A DNA stretch of 64,000 bases from Platynereis dumerilii (GCA_026936325.1 JAPTHN010000004.1:49007289-49071288); one strand, 5' to 3'; counted from the stretch's first letter, positions 34,001-41,821 are shown. Translations and numbers: made by a program. The notes: a model not told the origin generated them from the sequence alone.

Positions 34001-37000
34001 AAGATGCTTCTCAACCAAATGTTTCAAAGATGATTGTAAACCAAATGTTTAAAAATATGATTTTCCACCAAATGTTTCAAAAGGGTTCTAAACCAATTGT
34101 TCAAAAGATGATTCATGATGAAACGTTCAAAACACAATTTTCTACCAAGTGTTCCAAAGATGATTCTCAAGCAAATGTTCCAAAGATGATTCTCAAACAA
34201 ATGTTCCAAAATGATTCTAAACCAAATGTTTAAGAGATGATTCTCAACCAAATGTTTGAAAGGTGATTCTAATCCAAATGTTCAAAAGATGATTCTCAAC
34301 CAAATTTTCAAGAGACAATTCTAAAGCAAATGTTTAAAAGATGATTCTCAACCAAATGTCCAAAACAATTCCAAAGCAAATTCCAAAGATGATTCTCAAC
34401 AAATTATTCAAGAGAAGATTCTTAACCAATTGTTCAAATGATGATTTCAACCAAATGTTCAAGAGATGATTCTTAACCAATTGTTCAAATGATGATTCAA
34501 AACCAAATATTCAAGATAAACCAAAGATGGTTCTCCTCCCAATGTGCCATATTATGTCTCTATCCAACACCAGGTGGTCAACCCATTTCAAATCATTGCA
34601 ACCCCTTTGGTCTCAGACTCAAGTTCTGATGCAATACACTCTAGAAAAATTCAGACAAAATTGGTTTTTTAGATTCAAAATGGTTTTTTGAAAAACCAAA
34701 TTTCAATGCAAAAAACCAACATGGATTTTATTCTTTGGATTTTTTTAAAAATCCATGTTGGTTTTGCATTGAAATTTGGTTTTTCAAAAAACCATTTTGA
34801 ATCTAAAAAAACAAATTTGTCCCGATATTTTTTAGAGTGTACGACACCTTGTGACTTATGGGATGGCTGAATACCATCTAAATTGTTCTTATTTTGAGAT
34901 AGTTAACCACCTCTAGAGACTAACCATTACCATCTGATAAAATGCATTCTTCACTCTAAATTGGAAATGCGTACAACCTAAACAAAACCTAAACATTAAA
35001 CATTCCCGCTTTGAGCGCGTTTATTGGTGTTTAGCTTTTTCTTTATAAACACTATGTTTAGCCAAATTAAACAAGCTGCGTAAGCGACTGCGCAGATACA
35101 ACCTAAACAATTATGACAAAAAACATTTAGTTTTAGCATTTTATTTGTTTAGAACACTAAACAATTAGGTGCATAGTCTAAACAACCAAGTGTCTAATGC
35201 CTAAACTACTAAATGTTGACAACTTAAACAAAATCTCAACAACTAATGTGCGTACAAAATTCCCGCTTTGAGCGCATTTAAAAGTGCGTACAAAAAGTAA
35301 ATGTTTAGGCTGTAAACAAATGCGTACATCTTCAATAAAAGTTTATATTATGTGAAAAAAAGCTATTCCATACTTTTATCTATACATCGATAGTGACTGT
35401 ACAGGCGGCAGTTCTATGCTTAACATGCCAAAAGTATATTTCCAAATAATCACACTCTTTATTACTTACGATCTGTCATAATTATGAAAAATTAATTCAG
35501 CATTTTATAAATCATATTCTCATGCAAAAGACACAATTCATCACAATTGTATAACACCTCCTGTCCAATAGTTTACCTGCCTACGTGCCATATCTAATGA
35601 TAGTGCCTAAAAAATGTAGCAATTTAACTTCCCAATAAGTAGCATTGACAAATATTCTGTACTTGAAAGCACTTTATTATAATGACTAGCTAAATCGATG
35701 ACTCTTTCTTTTTTGTAAATTATATTTTGAGACTTAGCATTTACAAAATTAAAAAATTGAAATAAATACCGTTTTGTAAAAACCTTACAGGAAACTTCAC
35801 ACATCAAAACAAACAACTCTTTGGATTACAATTAATTAAATTTGGTACATAATTCAACTCTTCTGCGTTAAAACTTTTACTAAAATATCAACAACATTTA
35901 TTATTCTATTCTAAATACAATTACAAAATACCTTTTTCTGTGCAGTTGGCATTTTTCATGGTGCAGTTTCACATATCATTTGTGTGATTTTACAATTTCT
36001 CAAATCGTCCCAGTTAGAGCCAAAACTAATTGGATTGGCCTGAGGTGAATGGCACTAATGTTGCACAAGTTTTGTTTGTTTTGTGACGGCATCATTGTAA
36101 TTTGCATGAAGAGAGGCCACAAATACATTTAGAAAGGGCCTAGCCTCAACGAATGATCCTGCTGCTATCTGGACAATTCTGAGAGTCTCCTTCAAACATC
36201 TCTGCATTTCCAAACTTCTTCTTCCTCCACGTGAGAGCTGGGTTCATGTGTTGAACGTTTAAGCTCTGCAGGACTGCACATGTGTGCATGAACAACACAT
36301 AACACAGCCTATAAAAATGTGGTCCTAATGGTTAAAATCAGTGCGTATGTATAACAACATTTTACGAGCTGATGAAGGTTGTGTCCGTTGTCCACGCATG
36401 CGCTTAATCCCCACTTATAGGCTTTGTCTCTGTGTGAAGCTGGCCAAGTGATCCAGACATTCTACTTTAGCCGCAATTATTTGTCCTTGGACACCATCAC
36501 AGTTTGTGGCACATATGACAGCTAGTGCTTCTGACCTTTGTGGAAGTTCACTTTGTGTGTGTATTTTTTACTTTCGTGATTTCTCTAGGTCCTGGCCATT
36601 CCACATGCCGTTTTCATAATTTGAATGAATGCAATGTGCCTGAAAGTAGACATAAACACCATGTACAGGAACAGCTAATAACAATATCAACTGGTATTTA
36701 GGCAGAAGGCCATCATTACCTTCTGAGTTATTACACAGAAGAGACAGTGTTGACAGTTTTTCATCAGTATTTTAGAATTAATTTTAAATAATTGCAAAAA
36801 ATCTAAGTCTGACAACATATCAATGGCACTTACTACTTTCTGAAAATCTGTGCTGGTCCAACTCAAATTTTAAGGCAATGGCATTTATAGAAAATTTGCT
36901 TTTAACTTAGTCCAAGATTTTCTCTTGACATGTCCTTTTGTGAAGTGATTACTGATGGCATGGATGTCTGGAATCGATCATTTGATCAAAGATTGGGTAA

Positions 37001-37546
37001 GTTTGATTGCATCTACTCTAACTAGGCCTACTCCGGAAATTATGTTTCTACTTTGAGAGTAAACTACTTCAAAATTGTCCAATTTATAATGAAAATGAGT
37101 ATGGAATACCCTGGCCGGTGGCAATTCAAACCATCATTTGACATCTTCAATTGACTGACTTTTAAAATTGTTTCAATTGAATTACAGCAATCCACATCAT
37201 AAAAACAACCAGCCACTAAATTAGAGGTATCAGCTTTTTAAGCTGGTCTATTGAGCTATAGAATGTCATGTATTATAGCTCATGATTTACTAGTCAACCA
37301 GCTTTCTTTATTGACTGGTATGTGGGGAAAAGTGTCAGATGGTGTACATATCCACTATGTAGTCATATGAGGTGGAGCAATGATAAATATCTTAGAATTG
37401 CAAATACTACTGTTAGTAATATATAGTTAATAGATACAGATAGTTGGTAATATATAGATAGTTAGCTAGTTTTAAATTGATAGAATGCTAGTAATAGTAA
37501 TAGATAGTTAGTAATAGTTAGATAGCTCGATAGCTAGCTAGCTAGC

Positions 37547-37601
<55 letters not shown>

Positions 37602-39761
37602 TTATTAAAAGATAGATAGATAGTTAGTTAGACAGTTATAGATAAATAGTTAGTTAGATAGATAGAGAAAGTTATTAATAGATATATAAATAGTTAGTTA
37701 GTTAGTAATAGACAAATAGATGGTAAGTTACATAGTACTATCTATAGATAGTTAGTTAGTAATATATAGATAGGCCTAGATAGTTAGTTAGTAATAGATA
37801 GATAGATAGTTAGTTAGTAATAGATGGATAGATAGTTAGTTAGTAATAGATAGACTGTTAGTTAGTAATAGATAGATATATATAGTTAGTTAGTTGGAGA
37901 TAAATAGTTAGTAATAGATCAATATTGTTAGTTAGTAATATATAGATTGTTAGTTAGTTAGTAATAGATAGTTAGTAATACATGGATAGATAGCTAGTTA
38001 GGTAGTAATAGATAGATGGTTAGTTTGTTGATAATAGACAGTTAGTTAGTTAGTTAGTTAGTAATACATATTAGTTAGTAATAGCTAGATAGATAGTCTT
38101 ATATATTTAGATAGTTATTTAGTAGTAGATAGATATATTTTTAGTTAGTAGTAGATAGTTAGATATTTAATTAGTTAGCAATAGATTGATAGATAGTTAG
38201 TAATACATATATAGATAGTTAGTTAGTAATAGATAGATAGTTAGTTGGTTAGTTAGATGGATGGTTGGTTATAGATATATCATAAGTTAGTAATAGATTC
38301 ATAGATGGCTTGTAATAGATAGACATTGCCACACCTTTCACAATCATTACTGCTTCATTGTGCACTTATATAAGCCCATCTTCCCTTTCACACCCTTCAC
38401 CACTTATATTTGGTCAAGCCAGCTTATCTTTTTTTGAAAAGATTTTCTTGTTATGTAATCAATCCTATGTCATGGGATATCCCAATTTCTAGACTCTGAT
38501 CTAATTCCGGAGATGCAAAAAATGATTAAGAATAAACTACTATACTCCAAGAATACCAAATCAAATCCACTCAGCATTCACAGACTGATATATATGATAT
38601 TGTAGTGAAATATGAAACCATTCTGGTCTGGATGGTCTATAATGTGCCAGTGCACTGCCATTGCACTCTGGACCATTGATATACTGTCAGCATGATGAAC
38701 CAGTTATATAGCCATATGATGGACATTGTCAAAAATAGCAATACTTGTTTGTTTTTAAGTAGTTACCTGAATAAAATTCCAGTAGCACCAAAGCAAGGAT
38801 TCAAGGCCACTATTAGTGTTTGTCAGGTGGAGCCACAGCAACTGTCTTCCAATAATAAAGTTAGGTGGCACTGCCATCAAGTTACCCAGTTCAACAACTT
38901 GTTTAGTCTGTACAAAAGATCATGTAGATATCTAAAATTATACATAATGTGTTTAGGAGCTCCACATATTCCAATTCTGATTCCACAAATGTTTAGCAAA
39001 GCTACGCAGTTTGTTTAAGTGAGATATACATGTTGTTTAGAATGCTCAACAACCCATTTAGACTGTAAACGTCATGTCTTCATATTGAACATGGTGTCGT
39101 CATTGACAACATTTGAAAGCAACATCCATGGAGAACCTAAACATTAAACATTTGAAATGTTTAGAATTTGTTTAGGTCAGTTTAGAGTGTTACGTTCCGA
39201 ACATGACGCAATGGGCAGCGGTCAATACCCAGTGCTCCGAAATGACCGCTCCTCCACAATTGTGAAGTCCGACCTGCTAAAAAGCGGGTTGAAAAAAGCG
39301 GGGTAGCGGGTAGCGGGTGGACGCAAAATCAACACAGGGAACAATAGGAAGCACTCAGAACAAACAGAGGGCTATTCAATGGACAGTAGTACAACATACC
39401 TGTCCACCCGCTCCTATTTTACCCCCCTGTCCCCGCTACTTGCAATCTGCTTGTAGTCAAGCCATTGACAGCAGATTGCACTTTTACTGCTGATTGGTGT
39501 CAAAGGTGTGAGACGTGAGACTCTGATTTGTGTTCCAATCATCTTCTGTGGTTGACTTTAATTGCCTCAATACAAAGTTGGGGCAGAATTGCTTTAGTAA
39601 AATTATTGTGTGTAATTGCTGATTTAATTGGGCTGTCTTCAAATAAATAATTTCTGAATATACTAGGCTAGAAACAAATGTTTTTAAAATGATGTTGTGT
39701 GAAGTTTAAATTTGAGGTATTGATAGAGGGATAAAGAGATAGAAAGACAGAGAGGGAGTTC

Positions 39762-39852
<91 letters not shown>

Positions 39853-40087
39853 CAGTGTTCCAGCTAGGCTATTTGATTATGGCGCCACACCATGCCCAAC
39901 CTCATCTGCACCATGCCCAACTCCTTGCCTATCATGCCCTAATTTGGGGTAAAAGCAAAATAATCACTAAATAAAGGTCTCCACTTTAGAAAAGTGCCCT
40001 TCAAATCTGAAAAGTGCCCTCAATTTCAGAATTCTTGCATGCCCAAATGAAATTCTGGCTGGAACACTGGATAGATAGATAGATAGG

Positions 40088-40138
<51 letters not shown>

Positions 40139-41774
40139 CAAGCATGTAATTAACAGGTGCTCAAGAAAAAAAAATATATAAATGTTTTTAAACTGATGTT
40201 TTGTGAAGTTTGAATATGTTGAAATGGATCACTTGCCCCTAAAACACTGATTGCCATTGAGACAGAAGGTCAATAATGTGGGGTTCAATCCATGGAGAGC
40301 AATTAGGCCTAATTGCCAATTCAGCAATGCCATTGCCACAATTGCCCAATGCATGATTGCCTGGCACTTAGAAAAGAGCAGAGAGAGCGGGGAAAGGTAG
40401 CGGAAGAAGCTACGATGGAGGGGTAGCGGATGGAGTTGTATCAAGCAGCTTCTGTGTTGTATTAGAATCTACCCGCTACCCGCTACCCGCTTTCTCCCAG
40501 CCCGCTTTTTAGTAAATCCCAGTCCGAGCAACTGGAGCGAAGTCTGCCAAGGCCACGTTCCTGTTGAGGGAATCAAAACAATTGTTTTGGAATGAAACAT
40601 TCTATTTTTAAGACACCACATGTGTGTGAAAGAAATATTTCTGTATGGTGTGTCCAAGAAATGAATGATATGATTTCCATTGAGGAAAGCTTCTGGCTCC
40701 CCCCCTGAGCCCCCCCCCCCCCCCCCCCGTGAATATCTAAATGTTTCCCCTAAGACAATATTTCAGAGAGAGCTTGCATGGAAATTAGTTCTGGGCTTGA
40801 ATGACCACATTTTTAGTTTCTCGATGTCAAGGGGGAAGGGGCAGAGTTTGTAAAAATAAACATTATTATTGCTTGCCTAGTTTTAATGAAATAATACTGG
40901 TGAAAGTATTTCTTAACATGGTGTAGTTTGATTTAAAAACAAACGTATGACAACTAAACCTTGCGCTCTGGAAATAGATAATTATTGTTGCCATTACTGC
41001 GAAATTAATAATTTCTCATTTTGGAAAACTCATTATCTAGTGGTCAATGGTCTAACCTAAACAGTTCAACAAAAATAAGTCCCACTTTAAATAAACTTGA
41101 ATATCTCAAAGAATCCTTCTCCAATTTTTATGAAAGTTGGATTGAATTATAGGCCTGTATATCGACCCTAAATGTATCTGTGGTTTAGTGGCATTATTCC
41201 TGGCTGAGCCAGCAGCCTCCCAGTGAGGCTACCCTTGTTTTCAAAAATCTGTGGCGTTTCCAATGGATATGAACAATTTGACCAAGCGGCATCATGATAC
41301 TGGAGAACATTTGTTTCTCAATCATATCTACTGGGCAATTGAGGACTTCTTTCGTAACCTTTTCACAGTTTACGTTCCTTGGGTGACAATAGAAATAATT
41401 TGAGTGGAGTTTGAGCACCTTTTGGAATTTTTTTTTTTGGAAAAGTCAAAACTTCAAATTTATGAAAAGAGGGGTATGTGCACTCAGGGTCGGCTGGCTC
41501 AGACAAAAATGAAGCAATTGAGCTACAATTACACAGGCATAATGTCAATATGCAGGCCTACAAAAATGATAACTTTAGCAGAAATCAGAAAAGGCATCTT
41601 TGAAATATTCATGTTTTTGTAAAGCGGGGATTATTTTTGTTGAACCGTTTATAATACTTTCAAAGATCTATCACACTAACCTGGAGTCTGGACATCTCTG
41701 CCTCCGATCACGTCCAGGTGCTCCCCAAGAGCAGGAGAGACGAGAAGAATGGCTAAGAAGATTCTGCCCACCAT
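18891..41774 (-). CDS. Secreted S1 (chymotrypsin-fold) serine protease, elastase-like pocket, complete, seven exons
   Basis: Exons on the minus strand are 41774-41681, 40560-40487, 39273-39194, 32659-32569, 20891-20717, 19510-19371 and 19049-18891. All phases agree and the product is about 270 residues. A signal peptide (MVGRIFLAILLVSPALG) is followed by a tiny propeptide EHLD and the mature start VIGG. Catalytic His is in WVLTAAHC, Asp in HDIGLV and Ser in GDSGGP. WITGWG and the cysteines for four family disulfides are present. The residue six before the catalytic Ser is Ser, not Asp, and SWV replaces SWG at 214-216 (chymotrypsin numbering), so trypsin specificity is unlikely and small-residue (elastase-like) cleavage is more likely. 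No Arg or Lys precedes VIGG, so ordinary tryptic activation is not evident. Introns are full of repeats, and the 23-kb span is mainly transposon growth. Intron 2 looks transposon-made. Expected location is extracellular, or digestive or granule contents. Confidence 0.93.
19371..19510 (-). CDS. S1 protease exon 6
   Basis: The acceptor is TTGTACAG and the donor AGT|GTAAGA. The exon encodes DPLQLPNILQEA, then EECQQEV, GQVCIAS and DDGLRSACS, i.e. the Cys168-Cys182 loop and the S1 pocket wall with Ser at position 189. A Tc1/mariner-type end lies only about 16 bases from its acceptor. Confidence 0.93.
19528..20236. mobile_element. Tc1/mariner-type DNA transposon, internally deleted, with TIRs and TA target site
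   Basis: The TIRs are CAGAGTGGGTAAGGGAAA on the left and, inverted, CAGGGTGGGTAAGAGAAAAC on the right, each next to TA. On the plus strand 19699-19965 encodes a helix-turn-helix type start (KPRTISDIVGVSLSIVY) running straight into the C-terminal catalytic region (WPSSNPDLNPQDYA). The first part of the DDE core is therefore deleted. Further on, REWGKMSADVV and RVEAVIAENGCH resemble the usual C-terminus but stops intervene. This is a dead deletion derivative in protease intron 5. Confidence 0.88.
20303..20437. mobile_element. Short hAT-like MITE with GCGGATCCA termini
   Basis: The left end CAGCAGCGGATCCA and the right end, inverted, CAGGGGCGGATCCAGA are similar. The insert is 135 bp with GGGGG/CCCCCC blocks. 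AATGG lies beside both ends but a full 8-bp duplication is not visible. In protease intron 5. Confidence 0.65.
20460..20650. repeat. Possible tRNA-derived SINE fragment
   Basis: GTTCGGGGTTTGAACCC resembles a polymerase III B box. A following segment, CTCTGCCACCCAGCAGCCC, is also seen in similar form at 50780-50880. No A box or tail is clear, so this is tentative. Confidence 0.3.
20717..20891 (-). CDS. S1 protease exon 5, with the catalytic Asp
   Basis: The acceptor is AACAATTTCCAG and the donor ACTG|GTATGT. The exon encodes HPDFEMDAEAGYPHDIGLVY and ends with SECWITGWGLSNTG. HDIGLV carries the triad Asp, and CWITGWG is the conserved strand with Cys136. Confidence 0.95.
20941..21050 (+). repeat. 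Minisatellite, TTCAGAAGGTCCAATG unit
   Basis: About six 16-bp units are followed by an impure poly-T stretch (21051-21078). The same unit is present inverted at 31985-32097. Intronic. Confidence 0.85.
21305..21366. repeat. Hairpin with 20-bp perfect arms
   Basis: TACAATATTATACAGTTATC is followed by a 15-16 base loop and by its exact inverted copy; with one mismatch the arms reach about 24 bp. It may be a minimal foldback element. Protease intron 4 flank. Confidence 0.75.
21525..21897. repeat. Minisatellite, AGGATAGGAGCAGTGC unit
   Basis: More than 20 imperfect 15-16 bp units of AGGATAGGAGCAGTGC, with AGAATAGG and AGGGAGTAG variants. Open frames on the minus strand here (SCTTPILHYSY type) are by-products of the repeat. 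Confidence 0.9.
22142..22812. mobile_element. Inverted-repeat element made of a GGTTAC-N-AGTTGG minisatellite
   Basis: Both flanks carry AAATTT (22136-22141 and 22813-22818). The ends are inverted copies sharing GTCAACTAGTAACCATGCCAA. Left arm units read CCAACTGGTAACC; right arm units are 21 bp, GGTTACGAGTTGGTCTTCCC. The whole 671 bp could fold into one long imperfect hairpin. Confidence 0.7.
23087..23354. mobile_element. PIF/Harbinger-like MITE, TAA target duplication
   Basis: TIRs of about 18 bp: GGGGCCGACCAGACGAT on the left and, inverted, GGGGCCGACCAGATGAT on the right. TAA stands directly outside both ends. The 268-bp inside is T-run rich and non-coding. The 3-bp TAA duplication is what suggests the superfamily. 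Confidence 0.75.
23930..26100 (+). mobile_element. 5'-truncated LINE (CR1-like non-LTR retrotransposon) in protease intron 4
   Basis: The copy begins in the linker between endonuclease and reverse transcriptase. It covers the full reverse transcriptase and the C-terminal region and ends in an ATT-rich tail. Just before the tail, 26039-26067 forms a hairpin (AAACTTCACCTA / TAGGTGAAGTTT) that could be the 3' recognition element. No endonuclease part is present. It is on the plus strand, antisense to the host gene. Confidence 0.88.
23939..26036 (+). pseudogene. LINE ORF2-type reverse transcriptase, disrupted
   Basis: The open frame 23939-25246 gives 435 residues. WNDEVKPFREDA belongs to the pre-RT linker and NYRGIALCSALSKL to the fingers. 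FVDASKAFDKV is motif A and NGIRQGGVMSPLLF lies ahead of the catalytic YADD in LCYADDITLCAPS. A TAA at 25244 stops it; the same frame goes on as MFEICETFGDKF-like sequence to about 25394. After one frameshift near 25390 the C-terminal part (25411-26036) continues with LGNYVEATLRES, RVLHLPYTTHRRFLPQL and a tail ending NVVCTI. This C-terminal layout is common in CR1/Daphne-type LINEs. The copy cannot encode an intact protein but is not old: most of it is still open. Confidence 0.9.
26101..27249. other. Protease intron 4, AGGTCA-rich non-coding stretch
   Basis: No gene is seen. TTCAAGGTCA or TGACCTTGA blocks occur about ten times (e.g. 26194, 26202, 26348, 26680, 27005, 27186), amid AT-rich sequence that looks like a degenerate part of the neighbouring tandem family. 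Confidence 0.5.
27250..28960 (+). repeat. Tandem array with a 367-bp period
   Basis: Copies start at 27250, 27618, 27985 and 28352 with TTTCAATCGGCTGTATCTCC-type sequence, so spacing is 368, 367 and 367 bp. Each holds CAGAGAATCTGAAAA, AAAGATCGCCGGACCCTGAA, and GAACCGTTTTGGTTCTAGAG in most. A short fourth copy is followed at 28595 by a fifth that is split by a 13-bp minisatellite (28616-28830) and resumes at about 28866. Non-coding. Confidence 0.9.
28616..28845 (+). repeat. Minisatellite, TTGATGTAACTGG then TTCATGTACTGG units
   Basis: About ten 13-bp units, TTGATGTAACTGG, pass into 12-bp TTCATGTACTGG variants. It has grown from TAATTGATGTAACTGG inside one copy of the 367-bp repeat. Confidence 0.9.
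28962..29034 (+). repeat. AGTCAGTGTATC 12-bp tandem repeat
   Basis: Six near-identical 12-bp units follow the end of the 367-bp array. Confidence 0.9.
29360..29520 (+). repeat. GTTCAAGTTCAT and ATTTCCAATATC tandem repeats
   Basis: Two adjoining 12-bp-type repeats: GTTCAAGTTCAT units (29363-29420) and seven ATTTCCAATATC units (29430-29518). Periodic open frames on both strands here are artefacts of the repeat. Confidence 0.9.
29745..31735. repeat. Large inverted array of a satellite-like unit, split by a DNA transposon
   Basis: Units contain AGCTACTTGAACTGGCTACC, TGGCAGTTACCTGGCAG, TTTCTGGCTGGTGACGGGGC and GGAATCCAACCCTCCGAAAA. They are in plus orientation from 29745 to about 31310 and inverted from there to 31735, so the array is a palindrome centred near 31310. 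A 1,041-bp element interrupts the plus arm. Confidence 0.85.
29833..30873. mobile_element. TA-flanked DNA transposon with 40-bp-plus TIRs, non-coding
   Basis: The ends are exact inverted copies beginning GGGGAGACCGGGGCTGG and continuing TTGTCACAGGGGCAGG, with TA on each side. Subterminal GGGGCAGGTTGTCACAC blocks recur inside at both ends. No transposase frame is seen, so it is a non-autonomous copy. Its empty target (GGAAGATAGGTACTTGAAC) is preserved at about 31266-31284 in another unit of the host array. Confidence 0.9.
31985..32097 (-). repeat. Inverted copy of the TTCAGAAGGTCCAATG minisatellite
   Basis: About seven units read CATTGGACCTTCTGAA on the plus strand, the reverse complement of the array at 20941-21050. 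Both lie in the same protease intron. Confidence 0.85.
32569..32659 (-). CDS. S1 protease exon 4
   Basis: The acceptor is TTCGTTTTCAG and the donor TTG|GTTAGT. One base completes Thr, then GLQQVVIGAHDILTQEQGNP and LAYPFAAVYL follow. This is the VVIGAHD strand and the calcium-loop region between the catalytic His and Asp. A close copy of this exon lies at 43337-43428. Confidence 0.93.
33180..34540 (+). repeat. Minisatellite, AAAGATGATTCTCAACCAAATGTTCC unit
   Basis: More than 40 imperfect 23-27 bp units of GATGATTCTCAACCAAATGTTC lie in protease intron 3. A 265-bp inverted-repeat element is inserted at 33427-33691. Confidence 0.9.
33427..33691. mobile_element. hAT-like MITE inside the intron-3 minisatellite
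   Basis: The left end is CAGTGATGGAAATGG; the right end, inverted, is CAGTCA then CAGTGATGGAAATGG. TCATTCTC (8 bp) flanks both sides, at 33419-33426 and 33692-33699. Inside are inverted GGGAGCTC/GAGCTCCC blocks. No coding sequence. Confidence 0.78.
34637..34839. mobile_element. Foldback MITE, nearly full palindrome, TA target site
   Basis: The arms (about 34650-34735 and 34742-34830) pair almost throughout, e.g. TTTGAAAAACCAAATTTCAA. The ends are CACTCTA...TAGAGTG with TA outside each. The 203-bp transcript could form one long hairpin, a possible small-RNA source. It lies in protease intron 3. Confidence 0.85.
34953..39189. mobile_element. Possible 4.2-kb non-autonomous element with CACTCTAAA ends and TTTAG-rich subterminal zones
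   Basis: The left end CACTCTAAATTGG and the right end, inverted, CACTCTAAACTGACC match. Both ends are followed by clusters of CCTAAAC/GTTTAG and share CCTAAACATTAAACATT. The interior is AT-rich, non-coding and contains a long GATA/GTTA microsatellite field. The right end stops about four bases inside the donor of protease exon 3. No clean target duplication is visible, so this may be two related elements rather than one. Confidence 0.5.
37390..38325 (+). repeat. Complex (TAGA)n/(TAGT)n microsatellite field
   Basis: A pure TAGA tract (37548-37600) lies within about 900 bp of mixed GTTAGTTAGTAATAGATAG units in protease intron 3. Confidence 0.9.
39194..39273 (-). CDS. S1 protease exon 3, with the catalytic His
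   Basis: It encodes VGLHNCGGAVISEHWVLTAA, then HCVMFG and two bases of the next codon. The acceptor TTTTTAGCAG lies inside the terminal repeat of an inserted element; a NAGNAG choice could add one Gln. Its first bases, TCGGACT, are the 7-bp direct repeat that also ends the old part of exon 2. The donor is GGAAC|GTAACA. Confidence 0.92.
39266..39272. repeat. Direct repeat AGTCCGA, left copy (target-site duplication)
   Basis: AGTCCGA here and at 40521-40527 directly flank the 1,248-bp element that forms protease intron 2. In the host gene both copies are coding (TCGGACT on the minus strand). Confidence 0.8.
39764..39852 (+). repeat. (GATA)n microsatellite, left block
   Basis: Over 20 GATA units interrupted from the next block (40069-40138) by a MITE. 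They were probably one tract. Confidence 0.95.
39853..40069. mobile_element. hAT-like MITE nested in a (GATA)n tract
   Basis: The ends are CAGTGTTCCAGC and, inverted, CAGTGTTCCAGC exactly. The 217-bp inside repeats CATGCCCAA and AAGTGCCCTT motifs. GATAGATA on both sides is compatible with an 8-bp target duplication but cannot be told from the microsatellite. Confidence 0.8.
40069..40138 (+). repeat. (GATA)n microsatellite, right block
   Basis: About 17 GATA units continue the tract broken by the nested MITE. Confidence 0.95.
40487..40560 (-). CDS. S1 protease exon 2 (3' end uncertain)
   Basis: After the acceptor TTCCCTCAACAG it completes Gly, then TWPWQTSLQLLG. The old coding part ends with the direct repeat at 40521. 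No GT occurs until CGG|GTAGCG inside the element arm, in phase 0. A GT-AG intron would therefore add about 13 mostly basic residues (FTKKRAGRKR) ahead of HNCGG. A non-canonical donor nearer the repeat cannot be excluded. Confidence 0.8.
40521..40527. repeat. Direct repeat AGTCCGA, right copy
   Basis: Partner of 39266-39272; marks the other side of the intron-2 element. Confidence 0.8.
40561..41680 (-). other. Protease intron 1
   Basis: GTTAGTG to CCTCAACAG, 1.1 kb. A run of about 18 C at 40711-40728 is present. No other repeat or gene is recognised. Confidence 0.7.
41681..41774 (-). CDS. S1 protease exon 1: signal peptide and VIGG start
   Basis: ATG in AAAATGG context encodes MVGRIFLAILLVSPALG, a good signal peptide, then EHLD and VIGGRDVQTP, with donor CCAG|GTTAGT. 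The next exon continues GTWPWQTSLQ. The residue before VIGG is Asp, not Arg or Lys. Confidence 0.93.
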
Positions 41775-41821
41775 TTTCAAGTTTCAGTCGACAATCATTC
41801 TCAACCTCGGAATCGGCCTCG

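Larger units (their letters stand above)
39273..40520. mobile_element. Inverted-repeat DNA element that constitutes protease intron 2
   Basis: The arms are about 45 bp. From the left: CTAAAAAGCGGG, then AAAAAAGCGGGGTAGCGG and GTAGCGGG. From the right, inverted: CTAAAAAGCGGG, then GAGAAAGCGGGTAGCGGG. The last few bases outside CTAAAAAG differ between ends. AGTCCGA flanks both sides. The interior is non-coding and carries two GATA microsatellites and a nested hAT-like MITE. The left arm supplies the splice acceptor of exon 3. If splicing is GT-AG, the right arm supplies the donor of exon 2. Confidence 0.82.

Noticed and set aside
34953-39189. Telomere-like CCTAAAC/GTTTAG clusters as an internal telomere
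   Set aside because: Spacing is irregular and interspersed with other words; better explained as subterminal repeats of a transposon.
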